Shown: in pieces, positions 15,875-23,055 of the stretch
Numbering within the stretch: position 1 is the stretch's first letter
How the letters are laid out: every line of letters begins with the position of its first letter
Assembly (NCBI RefSeq): GCF_014196745.1
Contig: NZ_JACIEH010000002.1
Location: 186,383 to 250,382 of the forward strand
DNA length: 64,000 nucleotides
Reading direction: 5' to 3'
From: Sphingomonas kyeonggiensis
Lineage (GTDB): Bacteria > Pseudomonadota > Alphaproteobacteria > Sphingomonadales > Sphingomonadaceae
Notes under the pieces: generated by a model
Databases searched by the model: none
What the model was told of the DNA's origin: nothing
The model's input: the letters and a program-made list of their open reading frames with translations, nothing else
Program-made: the position numbers and the translations under genes

Positions 15875-17569
15875 TCAGCGCACCCCCTGGCTCGCCACGA
15901 AGCGCGGCGGCGTGGCCGTCTCGCCGAAGCGCCAGGCGCTCAGATAGGCGAGCTTCAGGATCTTCTCCATCTTGGCGAAGTTGATCTTGTCCACCGTATC
16001 GGTGGTGTGGTGATAGTCCGGGTGGAAGCCGGTGAACCACCAGAAGGCCGGCACGTCCTTCAGCACGAACGGGAACTGGTCCGAGCGGAAGAACACGTTG
16101 AGCGCGCTCTCGTGATCGAAGCGGTCGTCGAGCACCAGGCCGACCGAGGCGTTGGCCGCCTTCACCGTCGCCGCATAGTCCGGCGAATAGAGCCCGCCGA
16201 TCAGGTTGAGGCGGTTGCTCGTGTCCGCCGGGATCTCGATCAACCCGTCGGTCTGCGGGCTGGCTTCCTCGTTGCGGCCGATCATGTCGAAATTGATCAT
16301 CGCGCGGGTGGTCGCCAGCGGGCGCAGCGGATGCGCCGCCAGGTAATAGGCGCCGAGCAGGCCGCGCTCCTCGCCGGTGAACACCACGAACAGGATCGAC
16401 CGCTTCGGCCGCACCGGATTGGCGGCGAAGGCACGGGCCAGCGCGACCACGCCGACCGTGCCCGATCCATTGTCGTCTGCGCCGCGCCAGATGCGCGGGC
16501 AGGGCACCGGGTCGGCCGGAATCGTCACCGGCGGGTTGGCGGGATCGGCGCAGGCCTCCATCCCGTCATGATCGTGGTGCGCGCTGATCAGGATCGTCTC
16601 GGCCTTCAGCTTCGGATCCGATCCTTCGATCAACCCGACGACATTGTTCGACACGCCCGTGCGCCGTGTCGCGTTGCGCAGCCGCACGGTCAGCGACGCG
16701 CCTGCCAGCACCCGCGATTGCGGCACTGCCCTGGCGTCGATCGCATCCTGCGTTTCCCCCGGCGCCGCGCCCGAACCGGCCATCAGCGCGGTGACCACTT
16801 CGTCGCGGACGTTGAGCAGCGGGATCGCCACTTCGTCCTGCGCGATCGCCTGGGTCGCCAGCGGGATTCGCGGCGTGACGCCCCTGGTGATGTTCGCCGA
16901 TCGCTCGGCATTGGTCAGGTGCTTGCGGTGCGGCTCGGGGGCGAGCAGCACGGCGACCGCGCCGTGGCGCTGGGCGTTGAGCAGCTTCACTCGCGCGGTG
17001 GCATAGCGGGTCAGCCCGGTGCCGTTGAAGCGCGAGGCGGGATCGGTCTCCTGCGGCTCGTGATCGAAGATCAGCACGATCTTGCCGCGCACGTCGACGC
17101 CGGCATAGTCGTCATAGCCGAGCTCCGGGGCGGTAATGCCATAGCCGGCAAAGACCACCGGCGCGGTCAGGTCGACCTGGTCGCGATAGGCGCCGCCGAA
17201 CGCCGGCGCCCGCCACGCCACGGTCGCGCCGCCGCGCGTCAGCGTCAGGCTCGATTGCGCCGGATCGCCGCGATATTCGACCAGCGGCACCGGCTGGAAA
17301 TAGCTTGGCTTCCCGTCGGCTCCCCTGGCGGCCGGCTTGAGCCCGGCCTTGCGGAACTGCTCGGCGACCCAGGCCGCGGCATCGTCGTCGCCCTTCTGCA
17401 GGGTCAGCCGGCCTTCCAGCGCGTCCGATGCGATATAGGTCAGGTCCCGCTTCAACTGCTCGGCCCGGATCGTCGCGAGTCCGGCGGCTTCCCGCTTCGG
17501 CGCCGCCTCCTGCGCGATCGCGCCGCTGCACGACAGGGCCAGCACCACGCCAATGCCGATGCGCATCAT
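15875..17569 (-). CDS. exported M28-family zinc aminopeptidase
   Basis: The 564-residue product starts at the ATG that lies 6 bases after AGGGGA; an ATG at 17575 sits directly on the ribosome site. A Sec signal (GVVLALSCSGAIAQ) comes first. A PA-type insert lies near residues 130-260 (VVFAGYGITAPELGYDDYAG). The two-zinc catalytic domain shows ILISAHHDHDG, GADDNGSGTVGV, VVFTGEERGLLG with the general base Glu, MINFDMIGR and a late HHTTDTVDKI histidine. It removes N-terminal residues from peptides in the periplasm. The gene stands alone, and its promoter region contains one copy of the 21-base direct repeat described below. Confidence 0.93.
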   Translation of the reverse strand: MMRIGIGVVLALSCSGAIAQEAAPKREAAGLATIRAEQLKRDLTYIASDALEGRLTLQKGDDDAAAWVAEQFRKAGLKPAARGADGKPSYFQPVPLVEYRGDPAQSSLTLTRGGATVAWRAPAFGGAYRDQVDLTAPVVFAGYGITAPELGYDDYAGVDVRGKIVLIFDHEPQETDPASRFNGTGLTRYATARVKLLNAQRHGAVAVLLAPEPHRKHLTNAERSANITRGVTPRIPLATQAIAQDEVAIPLLNVRDEVVTALMAGSGAAPGETQDAIDARAVPQSRVLAGASLTVRLRNATRRTGVSNNVVGLIEGSDPKLKAETILISAHHDHDGMEACADPANPPVTIPADPVPCPRIWRGADDNGSGTVGVVALARAFAANPVRPKRSILFVVFTGEERGLLGAYYLAAHPLRPLATTRAMINFDMIGRNEEASPQTDGLIEIPADTSNRLNLIGGLYSPDYAATVKAANASVGLVLDDRFDHESALNVFFRSDQFPFVLKDVPAFWWFTGFHPDYHHTTDTVDKINFAKMEKILKLAYLSAWRFGETATPPRFVASQGVR

Positions 17570-17645
17570 ATCCATTCCCCTGTCACGCCTGAACCGGGGA
17601 TCATGGATGTCGGCGGGGTTGGCAAAGGTCAAGCTGGCCGGCCCT

Positions 17646-18047
17646 TCAATCCTCCCCCGGAGGGGGAGGAGGACCGCCGAAGGCGGTGGAGGGGTAGTCT
17701 CCACGAGCGATGTAGATGATGTGTCGAACCACCGCTTCCAGATCGGCGAACACCTCCGCCGCGGGCACGCGGACAATTCGAACACCCTGCCTACTTAACC
17801 ATTCATCCCGAGCTACATCCCGCAGCGGTTGCTCTCCACGCGCGTGAACCTCGCCGTCCACTTCGATCGCCAGGCGATGTAGCGGACAATAGAAATCGAG
17901 GACGTAGCCTCCCGCCGGGTGCTGTCGCCGGAACCGCAGGCCAGCGGGGCGCCCGCGCAACTCGCGCCACAGGAGCACTTCGGGCAAGCTCATGGACTTG
18001 CGGAGCTTGGCTGCGCGCTTCTGTGTTTTCTTCGGGCCATGCAGCAT
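17646..18047 (-). CDS. DUF559 (Vsr-like/restriction-endonuclease fold) protein
   Basis: ATG 18047 gives 133 residues. The DUF559 pattern is clear: an Arg/Lys-rich start (KKTQKRAAKLRKSM), then LPEVLLWRELRGRPAGLRFRRQHPAG. The nuclease core follows, with the acid YVLDFYCP and the IEVDGEVH pair (D-x-n-E-V-D), HARGEQ, RDEWL, and VRIVRVPAAEVFADLE. The family is related to very-short-patch-repair endonucleases; its true role is unknown. Odd feature: the last 12 residues (A-F-G-G-P-P-P-P-P-G-E-D) and the stop codon are encoded by the flanking family B repeat, so the repeat forms the gene's end. Confidence 0.88.
   Translation of the reverse strand: MLHGPKKTQKRAAKLRKSMSLPEVLLWRELRGRPAGLRFRRQHPAGGYVLDFYCPLHRLAIEVDGEVHARGEQPLRDVARDEWLSRQGVRIVRVPAAEVFADLEAVVRHIIYIARGDYPSTAFGGPPPPPGED
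17648..17695. repeat. family B palindromic repeat, flank 1 of the DUF559 gene
   Basis: It starts AATCCTCCCCC, forms a first hairpin (CCTCCCCC-GG-AGGGGGAGG), then GGACCGCC-GAA-GGCGG as a second hairpin, and ends TGGAGGGGT. It has the same two-hairpin layout as the copies at 19992 and 43125 and is inverted relative to flank 2. It encodes the C-terminal tail of the DUF559 protein on the minus strand. Confidence 0.8.
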
Positions 18048-18057
18048 GCGGCGCGCT

Positions 18058-18108
18058 ACCCCTCCACCAGCCTGCGGCTGGTCCCCCTCCCCCTTCGGGG
18101 GAGGATTT
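18058..18108. repeat. family B palindromic repeat, flank 2 of the DUF559 gene
   Basis: Read on the minus strand it starts AATCCTCCCCC, has a first hairpin around GAAGGGGGAGG and a second CCAGCC-GCA-GGCTGG, and ends TGGAGGGGT. This matches flank 1 in order but lies in the opposite orientation, so the DUF559 gene sits inside an inverted-repeat pair. It lies 10 bases upstream of the DUF559 start codon. Confidence 0.8.
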
Positions 18109-18253
18109 GAGATTAGCGGATGCTGGGCGGGGGTGGCAAAGGTCAAGCTGGCCGCGCCCCGCCGCACAGGCGCCGATCCGACGGTGCGCATGTGCCGCGG
18201 CGCTTGTCCGGCGGTGCGCGGTCGAGCACAAGGGCCTGGATCAAAGGAGGATA

Positions 18254-18616
18254 ATGGTGATCGTTTCGAGCTTGGTGGGGGTAGGGCCGCTCTTGATCCT
18301 GGTCTGGATGATCGGCTTTTCCGGCGACCGCCTCGGGCTCCGGACGGGCGGCTTCATCGTCCTCGCGATCAAGTGGCTGTTGCCGGTCCTCATCTATGGC
18401 CTTGCTGCCGGTGGCACCGCCTCGGCGCTGCGCGGCTATGCGAGCAACGCGCTGCTCGGCGCCGTGCTGCTCGGCGGCTACATGATCTTCTGGGCGATCC
18501 GCTCGCGTGCAAGGATCGTTGCCCGGCTGGCATTGGCCGCAGGCGGACTGGTCGCGCTCGGTCCTCTGCTGATGATCCTCGCCGCGACTCTCCTGACCTA
18601 CCGGTCCAGCGTCTAG
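18254..18616 (+). CDS. small four-segment membrane protein
   Basis: The start at ATG 18254 is set by a perfect AAAGGAGG ribosome-binding site four bases upstream. The 120-residue product has four hydrophobic segments with a short basic loop (AIRSRARIVAR) before the last. No family is recognised. Its stop overlaps the end of the convergent pth gene by 4 bases. Confidence 0.75.
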   Translation: MVIVSSLVGVGPLLILVWMIGFSGDRLGLRTGGFIVLAIKWLLPVLIYGLAAGGTASALRGYASNALLGAVLLGGYMIFWAIRSRARIVARLALAAGGLVALGPLLMILAATLLTYRSSV

Positions 18617-19182
18617 TCCTGCAGCCGCATCGCCACGTCGTTCATGAACCGCACATCGTCGCCCGCCGCCAGCCATGGCGCCTCGGCGGCGATCGCGCCG
18701 AGCATGTCGGCCAGCGGGTCCAGCTCGTTCTTGGCGTAGTTGCCCAGCACATAGCCGTGCACCCGGTCCTTGTGCCCGGGATGGCCGATGCCGATCCGCA
18801 CCCGGCGGAAGTCCGGCCCCAGATGCTTGTCGGTCGAGCGCAGGCCATTGTGCCCGGCGGTGCCGCCGCCACGCTTCACCTTCACCTTCATCGGCACCAG
18901 GTCGAGTTCGTCGTGGAACAGCGTCACGTCCTCGGGGGCGAGCTTGTAGAAGTCCATCGCCGCACGCACCGATCGGCCGCTTTCGTTCATGAAGGTGCCG
19001 GGCTTGAGCAGGATCACCTTCTCGCTCCCGATCCGCCCTTCGCGGGTCCAGCCCTGGAACTGCTTCTTCTCGGGCGTGAAGCCGTGCGTCTCCGCGATGG
19101 CGTCCACCGCCATGAAGCCCACATTGTGCCGGTGCATCGCATATTGCGGGCCCGGATTGCCCAGACCGACCCAGAGCTGCAT
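18613..19182 (-). CDS. pth: peptidyl-tRNA hydrolase
   Basis: Pth recycles tRNA by cleaving the ester bond of peptidyl-tRNA dropped from ribosomes. The 189-residue protein begins MQLWVGLGNPGPQYAMHRHN with the catalytic His20 region and N-V-G-F-M. It continues with LLKPGTFMNESGRSV, the acid in LFHDELDLVP, KRGGGTAGHNGLRS, and FRRVRIGIGHPGHKDRVHGYVL. It is downstream of rplY on the same strand, a very common pair in bacteria, with a hairpin between them. Confidence 0.97.
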   Translation of the reverse strand: MQLWVGLGNPGPQYAMHRHNVGFMAVDAIAETHGFTPEKKQFQGWTREGRIGSEKVILLKPGTFMNESGRSVRAAMDFYKLAPEDVTLFHDELDLVPMKVKVKRGGGTAGHNGLRSTDKHLGPDFRRVRIGIGHPGHKDRVHGYVLGNYAKNELDPLADMLGAIAAEAPWLAAGDDVRFMNDVAMRLQD

Positions 19183-19203
19183 CTCAATTCCTGCTCAAAC
19201 GAA

Positions 19204-19236
19204 AATCGCCTCCGCACCTAGGGCGCGGAGGCGATT
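19204..19236. terminator. bidirectional hairpin between rplY and pth
   Basis: A perfect 12-bp stem (AATCGCCTCCGC, 19204-19215, with 19225-19236) has a 9-base loop. The plus strand has a T6 run, and the minus strand ends ATTTTCG. On the minus strand it lies between rplY and pth, so it may attenuate or end rplY transcription. Confidence 0.75.
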
Positions 19237-19264
19237 TTTTGAACCGTGAAGTTCGAAGGGGCGA

Positions 19265-19879
19265 TTACTCGCCGGCTTCGCCCTCGGCTTCGGTCTGGGT
19301 CGTGTCGCCTTCGCTCGACTTGAGCGCCGACGGAGCAACCACGGTCGCGATGGTGAAGTCGCGGTCGGTGATCGCCGAGGTCGCGCCCTTCGGCAGGGTC
19401 ACTGCCGAGATGTGCAGCGAATCGCCGACTTCGAGGCCCTTGAGCGAAATCGTGACTTCGCTGGGGATCTCGGCGGCGTCAACGACCAGGTCGAGCTCGT
19501 GACGGACGACGTTCAGGACGCCGCCGCGCTTCAGGCCGGGAGCGAGCTCTTCGTCAGCGAAGACGATCGGCACGTTCACGTGCACGGTCGCGTGCTCGCT
19601 GATGCGCAGGAAGTCGGCGTGCACCGGACGATCGGTGACGGGGTCGAAAGCCACGTCCTTGGGCAGGGTGCGCTCGCCATCGATCATGACGACCGAATTG
19701 AAGAAGTGCCCGGTCATCAGCAGGCGATAGAGCTCGCGCTCCTCGACGTGGATGCTCTTCGGGTCCTGCTTGTTGCCGTAGATTACGGCGGGGACGCGGC
19801 CATTACGACGAAGCTCGCGGGAGGCTCCCTTGCCAACCTGCTCGCGCGTCTCGGCCGACAGCGTAAGCGTATCGCTCAT
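19265..19879 (-). CDS. rplY: 50S ribosomal protein L25 (CTC/TL5 type)
   Basis: L25 binds 5S rRNA in the large subunit. The long CTC form seen here (204 residues) has the N-terminal 5S-binding domain ([20 protein letters not shown], then GRVPAVIYG) and the C-terminal TL5 beta domain ([39 protein letters not shown]). A Glu/Ala/Thr-rich acidic tail ([17 protein letters not shown]) ends it. ATG 19879 gives [10 protein letters not shown], the usual start; an ATG four codons upstream is less likely. It is paired with pth downstream. Confidence 0.96.
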   Translation of the reverse strand: MSDTLTLSAETREQVGKGASRELRRNGRVPAVIYGNKQDPKSIHVEERELYRLLMTGHFFNSVVMIDGERTLPKDVAFDPVTDRPVHADFLRISEHATVHVNVPIVFADEELAPGLKRGGVLNVVRHELDLVVDAAEIPSEVTISLKGLEVGDSLHISAVTLPKGATSAITDRDFTIATVVAPSALKSSEGDTTQTEAEGEAGE

Positions 19880-19991
19880 GTGTCGTTCCAATCAGCTAAA
19901 GTTAGTTCAATCCGGCCAGGCCTCCAGGGATGACCCTGGCACGGAAGGCGCGCGCATAGCGGAGGGGAGGGGGGAAAGCAAGGATAACCCA

Positions 19992-20137
19992 ATTCCTCCC
20001 CCAGCTCGCCTGGGGGAGGGGGACCGCGCCCGCAGGGTGTGGTGGAGGGGCGCGGCGGTCACGCCGCTCCCGCGATGGCCCCTCCACCCCCGCCTTCGGC
20101 GGCGGTCCCCCTCCCCGAGGCAAGCTCGGGGAGGAAT
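19992..20137. repeat. family B palindromic repeat, full inverted pair without a gene (copy 3)
   Basis: The left arm starts ATTCCTCCCCC with an AGCTCGCCT hairpin and GGGGACCGC, ending GGTGGAGGGGC at 20051. The right arm, from about 20078, is the same unit inverted and ends GGGGAGGAAT at 20137. About 25 GC-rich bases lie between them. This is the same inverted-arm layout that flanks the DUF559 gene, but empty. It lies downstream of the SRPBCC gene and upstream of rplY. Confidence 0.85.
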
Positions 20138-20154
20138 GGTTCGGTCCCGAAAGT

Positions 20155-20637
20155 TCACACCAGCTCGGGCAGCACCGCTTCCAGCTTCTCGAAGCTCTGG
20201 CTCCAGCCTTCGCGCATCCCTGCCAGTGCCGGCAGCAGGTCGTCGCTGGCCTGCAGCACCACCGTGGTCATGTGCATGTGCGTGCCACCCTCGGGGGCGT
20301 CGGTGAATTCCATCGTGGTGCGGTGCTCGATCCCCCAGCTGCCATCCGGTGCCCCGAAGGCGCGCAGCACCATGACCAGCCGGTCCGGACGCTCGACCAC
20401 TTCATATTCGCCGTGGACTTCGTTGATCCCATAGGGTTCGGGCCCGCGCATATCGAGGCGGATCTTGCCGCCCGGCCGCGCCTCGCTCTCGGCGAAAGGC
20501 ACGTCGAAATGATGCGGCCCCCACCAGCGGGCGAGGTGCTCGGCCTTGGTCATGCAGTCGAACACCAGCGTGCGCGGCGCGGCAAAGGTGCGGTCGATCG
20601 TGACTTCATAGCCGACACCGAGTTCCGTAGTGGTCAT
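20155..20637 (-). CDS. SRPBCC/AHSA1-domain protein
   Basis: The 160-residue protein has the START-like AHSA1 pattern: VTIDRTFAAPRTLVFDCMTKA at the start, then LARWWGPHHFDVP, a conserved M-R-G-P strand, and ALRMREGWSQSFEKLE-like sequence at the C-terminus. Such proteins bind hydrophobic ligands in a large cavity. The start overlaps the ArsR stop as ATGA, forming a two-gene operon. This ArsR-plus-AHSA1 pairing is frequent in soil bacteria, but its ligand is not known. Confidence 0.92.
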   Translation of the reverse strand: MTTTELGVGYEVTIDRTFAAPRTLVFDCMTKAEHLARWWGPHHFDVPFAESEARPGGKIRLDMRGPEPYGINEVHGEYEVVERPDRLVMVLRAFGAPDGSWGIEHRTTMEFTDAPEGGTHMHMTTVVLQASDDLLPALAGMREGWSQSFEKLEAVLPELV

Positions 20638-20966
20638 TTGTCCTCTCCATTCTTCTGCAGGTCGTTGAGATAGGCGTCCAGGTCGTCGAACTTCGCGTCC
20701 CAGAAGCGGCGATATTCGGCGATCCAGTCGCTCGCCGCCTTGAGCGCTTCGGGCTCCAGCTTGGCCGGCCGCTGCTGCGCGATCCGGCTGCGCGAGATCA
20801 GTCCGGCATGCTCGAGCACCTTGAGGTGCTTGGTCACCGCCGGCCCGCTCATCGCGAAGGGCTGGGAAAGCTCGCCGACGCTCGCCTCGCCCAGCGCCAG
20901 CCGCGCCAGGATCGCGCGGCGGGTGGGGTCGGCCAGGGCGGCGAAGGTGTTGCTGAGCGCGTCCAT
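20634..20966 (-). CDS. ArsR-family transcriptional regulator
   Basis: The 110-residue winged helix-turn-helix protein has the pattern ALADPTRRAILARLALGEASV, then LSQPFAMSGPAVTKHLKVLE (recognition helix) and HAGLISRSR. The metal-binding ELCVCDL motif of classical ArsR is absent, so it is not a metal sensor. It belongs to the subgroup paired with SRPBCC proteins. It probably represses its own operon through the palindrome right upstream of its start. Confidence 0.93.
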   Translation of the reverse strand: MDALSNTFAALADPTRRAILARLALGEASVGELSQPFAMSGPAVTKHLKVLEHAGLISRSRIAQQRPAKLEPEALKAASDWIAEYRRFWDAKFDDLDAYLNDLQKNGEDK

Positions 20967-20971
20967 TTATC

Positions 20972-21001
20972 TAACTCATAGGTTATTTAACCGATGAGTT
21001 A
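20972..21001 (-). promoter_or_regulatory. nested palindromic operator upstream of the ArsR gene
   Basis: An outer pair AACTCAT (20973-20979) and ATGAGTT (20994-21000) encloses an inner perfect palindrome GGTTATTTAACC (20981-20992). The site ends six bases before the ArsR start codon and is strikingly AT-rich for this genome. Its position over the presumed promoter and ribosome-binding region fits autorepression. Confidence 0.75.
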
Positions 21002-21072
21002 TATTGAGTCGTGGGCGATGTCAATCCGGCGCTACCTTGGCAACGTTGAGCGTCCGCTATGTCCGGTACTCG

Positions 21073-21157
21073 CCGTCATCCCTGCGAAAGCCGGGATCTC
21101 GTGCGGCTCTTGTCCCGCGCCTTCGCCTGAGATCCCGACTTTCGCCGGGATGACGGC
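21073..21157. repeat. family A palindromic repeat, copy 2
   Basis: The left arm gccgtcatccctgcgaaagc, then cgggatctc, pairs with the right arm gagatcccgactttcgccgg, then gatgacggc. The spacer contains gtgcggct and cgcgccttcgcct, which are shared with the copies at 28569 and 61332. It lies downstream of the TraB/GumN gene. Confidence 0.88.
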
Positions 21158-21169
21158 TGTGGGTTGGCT

Positions 21170-22054
21170 TCAGTACGCGACCCGCTCGACCTTCAGCCCG
21201 CGCCGGGCCAACTCGGCCTGCAGGCTCTCGCTCCCTGCCAGATGCCCGGCGCCCACCGCTACGAACACCGTGCCAGGCTGTTGCATTCGCCTGGAAATCC
21301 AGCCGGCCCAGTTGCGGTTCCGGTTGACCAGCAGCGCCTGGCTCACCTCGGGGGCGGAGGCCATGTCGGCATTGACCAGCCTGGCCAGCCCATCGGCATC
21401 GCCCTTGCGCCAGGCGGTGACGGCCTGGTCGATCTTGCTCCCCGCCTGGGGCAGGTCGTCGATCGTCTCGACCAGCAGCTTGCGCTGGGCGGGCAGGGGC
21501 AGGGCGTCGAAATAGCCGAGCTGCTGCCGGGCGGTCTCCAGCCCCTCGATCTTCTTGCCCGAGGCCTTGGCGGCTTCGGTCAGGGTCAGCTCGGCGCCCT
21601 GTTTGTCGTCATATCCCAGCTGCTTGAGCGGCAGTACCGACAGGAGCGTCGCGGCCAGCCAGGGCTCGGCCCGGTCGAGCGAATCGGGCGCCATGCCGAA
21701 CCTGGGCAGGGCGGCCCGCATCTTCTCGGCCTCGGCGGGCGGCAGCTGCTCGGTCAGCGGCGGGCCTCCGGCGGCGGTGCCCAGCTCGGCGACGATCGCC
21801 TGCATCTCGGCATCGGGCGGCATCACCAGCTCGAGCACCAGCGTATCGGCCTTGTCGAATGCCTGTTTCAGCCCGCCCTGGAACCAGTTGATCCCCGGCT
21901 TGAGCACATGGACGGTGCCGAACAGATAGATGGTGGTGTCGTGATCCTTGACCACCCACAAGGCCGGATCGGCCTTCTCGGCCGGCGCAGGGGCCTTCTG
22001 CCCGCAGCCCCAGAGGGTTAGCGCCAGCAACGCGGGGACTAGGCGGCGGATCAT
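21170..22054 (-). CDS. TraB/GumN-family lipoprotein
   Basis: The 294-residue protein has a lipoprotein signal ([13 protein letters not shown]). An ATG five codons upstream (22069) is an alternative start. The TraB/GumN (TiKI-like) signature is present: the first GTVH motif in [13 protein letters not shown], the Glu-rich [10 protein letters not shown], and the second motif [14 protein letters not shown] near the C-terminus. Related proteins are metal-dependent proteases in eukaryotes, but the bacterial role is unclear. It is divergent from glyQ. Confidence 0.9.
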   Translation of the reverse strand: MIRRLVPALLALTLWGCGQKAPAPAEKADPALWVVKDHDTTIYLFGTVHVLKPGINWFQGGLKQAFDKADTLVLELVMPPDAEMQAIVAELGTAAGGPPLTEQLPPAEAEKMRAALPRFGMAPDSLDRAEPWLAATLLSVLPLKQLGYDDKQGAELTLTEAAKASGKKIEGLETARQQLGYFDALPLPAQRKLLVETIDDLPQAGSKIDQAVTAWRKGDADGLARLVNADMASAPEVSQALLVNRNRNWAGWISRRMQQPGTVFVAVGAGHLAGSESLQAELARRGLKVERVAY

Positions 22055-22161
22055 CGGACTTGCGATCATCCCCGACCGGTAGCCCCGAACCGCACATCGA
22101 TCCAGAGTCGCGGCGTGCGCCATTGACCGGTAGGAGAGGAGACGCCAAAGCGCGGGGCACT

Positions 22162-23055
22162 ATGGCAGAGCCCCTCAGCTTCCAGCGCATGATCCTCACG
22201 CTCCATGACTATTGGGCGGACAAGGGCTGCGTGATCCTCCAGCCCTATGACATGCGCATGGGTGCGGGCACCTTCCACCCGGCGACGACGCTGCGCGCCC
22301 TCGGCCCCGAGCCGTGGAACGCCGCCTTCGTCCAGCCCTGCCGCCGCCCGACCGACGGCCGCTATGGCGAGAACCCGAACCGGCTCCAGCATTATTACCA
22401 GTATCAGGTGATCCTGAAGCCGAGCCCGCCCGACCTGCAGAACCTCTATCTGGGCTCGCTCGCGGCGATCGGCATCGACTTCACGAAGCACGATATCCGC
22501 TTCGTCGAGGACGATTGGGAGTCGCCGACGCTCGGCGCCTGGGGCCTGGGCTGGGAAGTCTGGTGCGACGGCATGGAAGTCACCCAGTTCACCTATTTCC
22601 AGCAGATGGGCGGCTTCGACTGCAAGCCCGTCGCCGGCGAGCTCACCTACGGGCTCGAGCGCCTGGCGATGTACATCCAGAACAAGGACAGCGTGTACGA
22701 CCTCGCCTTCAACGACCAGGGCGTGACGTACGGCGACGTGTTTCTCGAGAACGAGAAGCAGATGTCGAAGTACAATTTCGAAGTCGCCGACACCGACACC
22801 CTGTTCGATGGCTTCCGCAAGGCCGTGGCCGAATGCGAGAACTGCCTGGCGAACAACGTGCCCATCGCCGCCTATGAGCAGGCGATCGAGGCCAGCCATC
22901 TGTTCAACCTGCTCCAGGCCCGCGGCGTGATCTCCGTCGCCGAGCGCCAGGCCTATATCGGCCGCGTGCGCGACCTGGCCAAGGGCAGCTGCGAAGCGTG
23001 GATCGCGCACATGACGCCCAGCTGGCAGGCCAAGTATCCGGAGTGGACGGTATGA
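22162..23055 (+). CDS. glyQ: glycyl-tRNA synthetase alpha subunit
   Basis: This is the class II catalytic subunit of the bacterial alpha2-beta2 glycyl-tRNA synthetase. The 297 residues include [20 protein letters not shown] near the start, [20 protein letters not shown] (motif 1 region) and [20 protein letters not shown] (motif 2), and later [20 protein letters not shown] (motif 3). ATG 22162 gives the usual MAEPLSF-type start. Its stop overlaps the glyS start. Confidence 0.98.
   Translation: MAEPLSFQRMILTLHDYWADKGCVILQPYDMRMGAGTFHPATTLRALGPEPWNAAFVQPCRRPTDGRYGENPNRLQHYYQYQVILKPSPPDLQNLYLGSLAAIGIDFTKHDIRFVEDDWESPTLGAWGLGWEVWCDGMEVTQFTYFQQMGGFDCKPVAGELTYGLERLAMYIQNKDSVYDLAFNDQGVTYGDVFLENEKQMSKYNFEVADTDTLFDGFRKAVAECENCLANNVPIAAYEQAIEASHLFNLLQARGVISVAERQAYIGRVRDLAKGSCEAWIAHMTPSWQAKYPEWTV

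Larger units (their letters stand above)
17620..18154. mobile_element. DUF559 nuclease cassette bounded by direct and inverted repeats
   Basis: A 21-base sequence beginning TGGCAAAGGTCAAGCTGGCC occurs twice in the same orientation, at 17620-17640 and 18134-18154. The surrounding bases are also alike (ggcggggt and ggcggggg before it). Inside lie two copies of repeat family B in opposite orientation, at 17648-17695 and 18058-18108, with the DUF559 gene between them. The arrangement looks like a small mobile or duplicated unit. There is no transposase in it. Whether the 21-base copies are a target duplication, a recombination scar or a duplicated promoter element cannot be decided here. Confidence 0.55.

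Noticed and set aside
17646-18191. Upstream start (18191) for the DUF559 protein
   Set aside because: The extra 48 residues would be encoded by the family B repeat and the second direct repeat, have repeat-like composition and no ribosome site.
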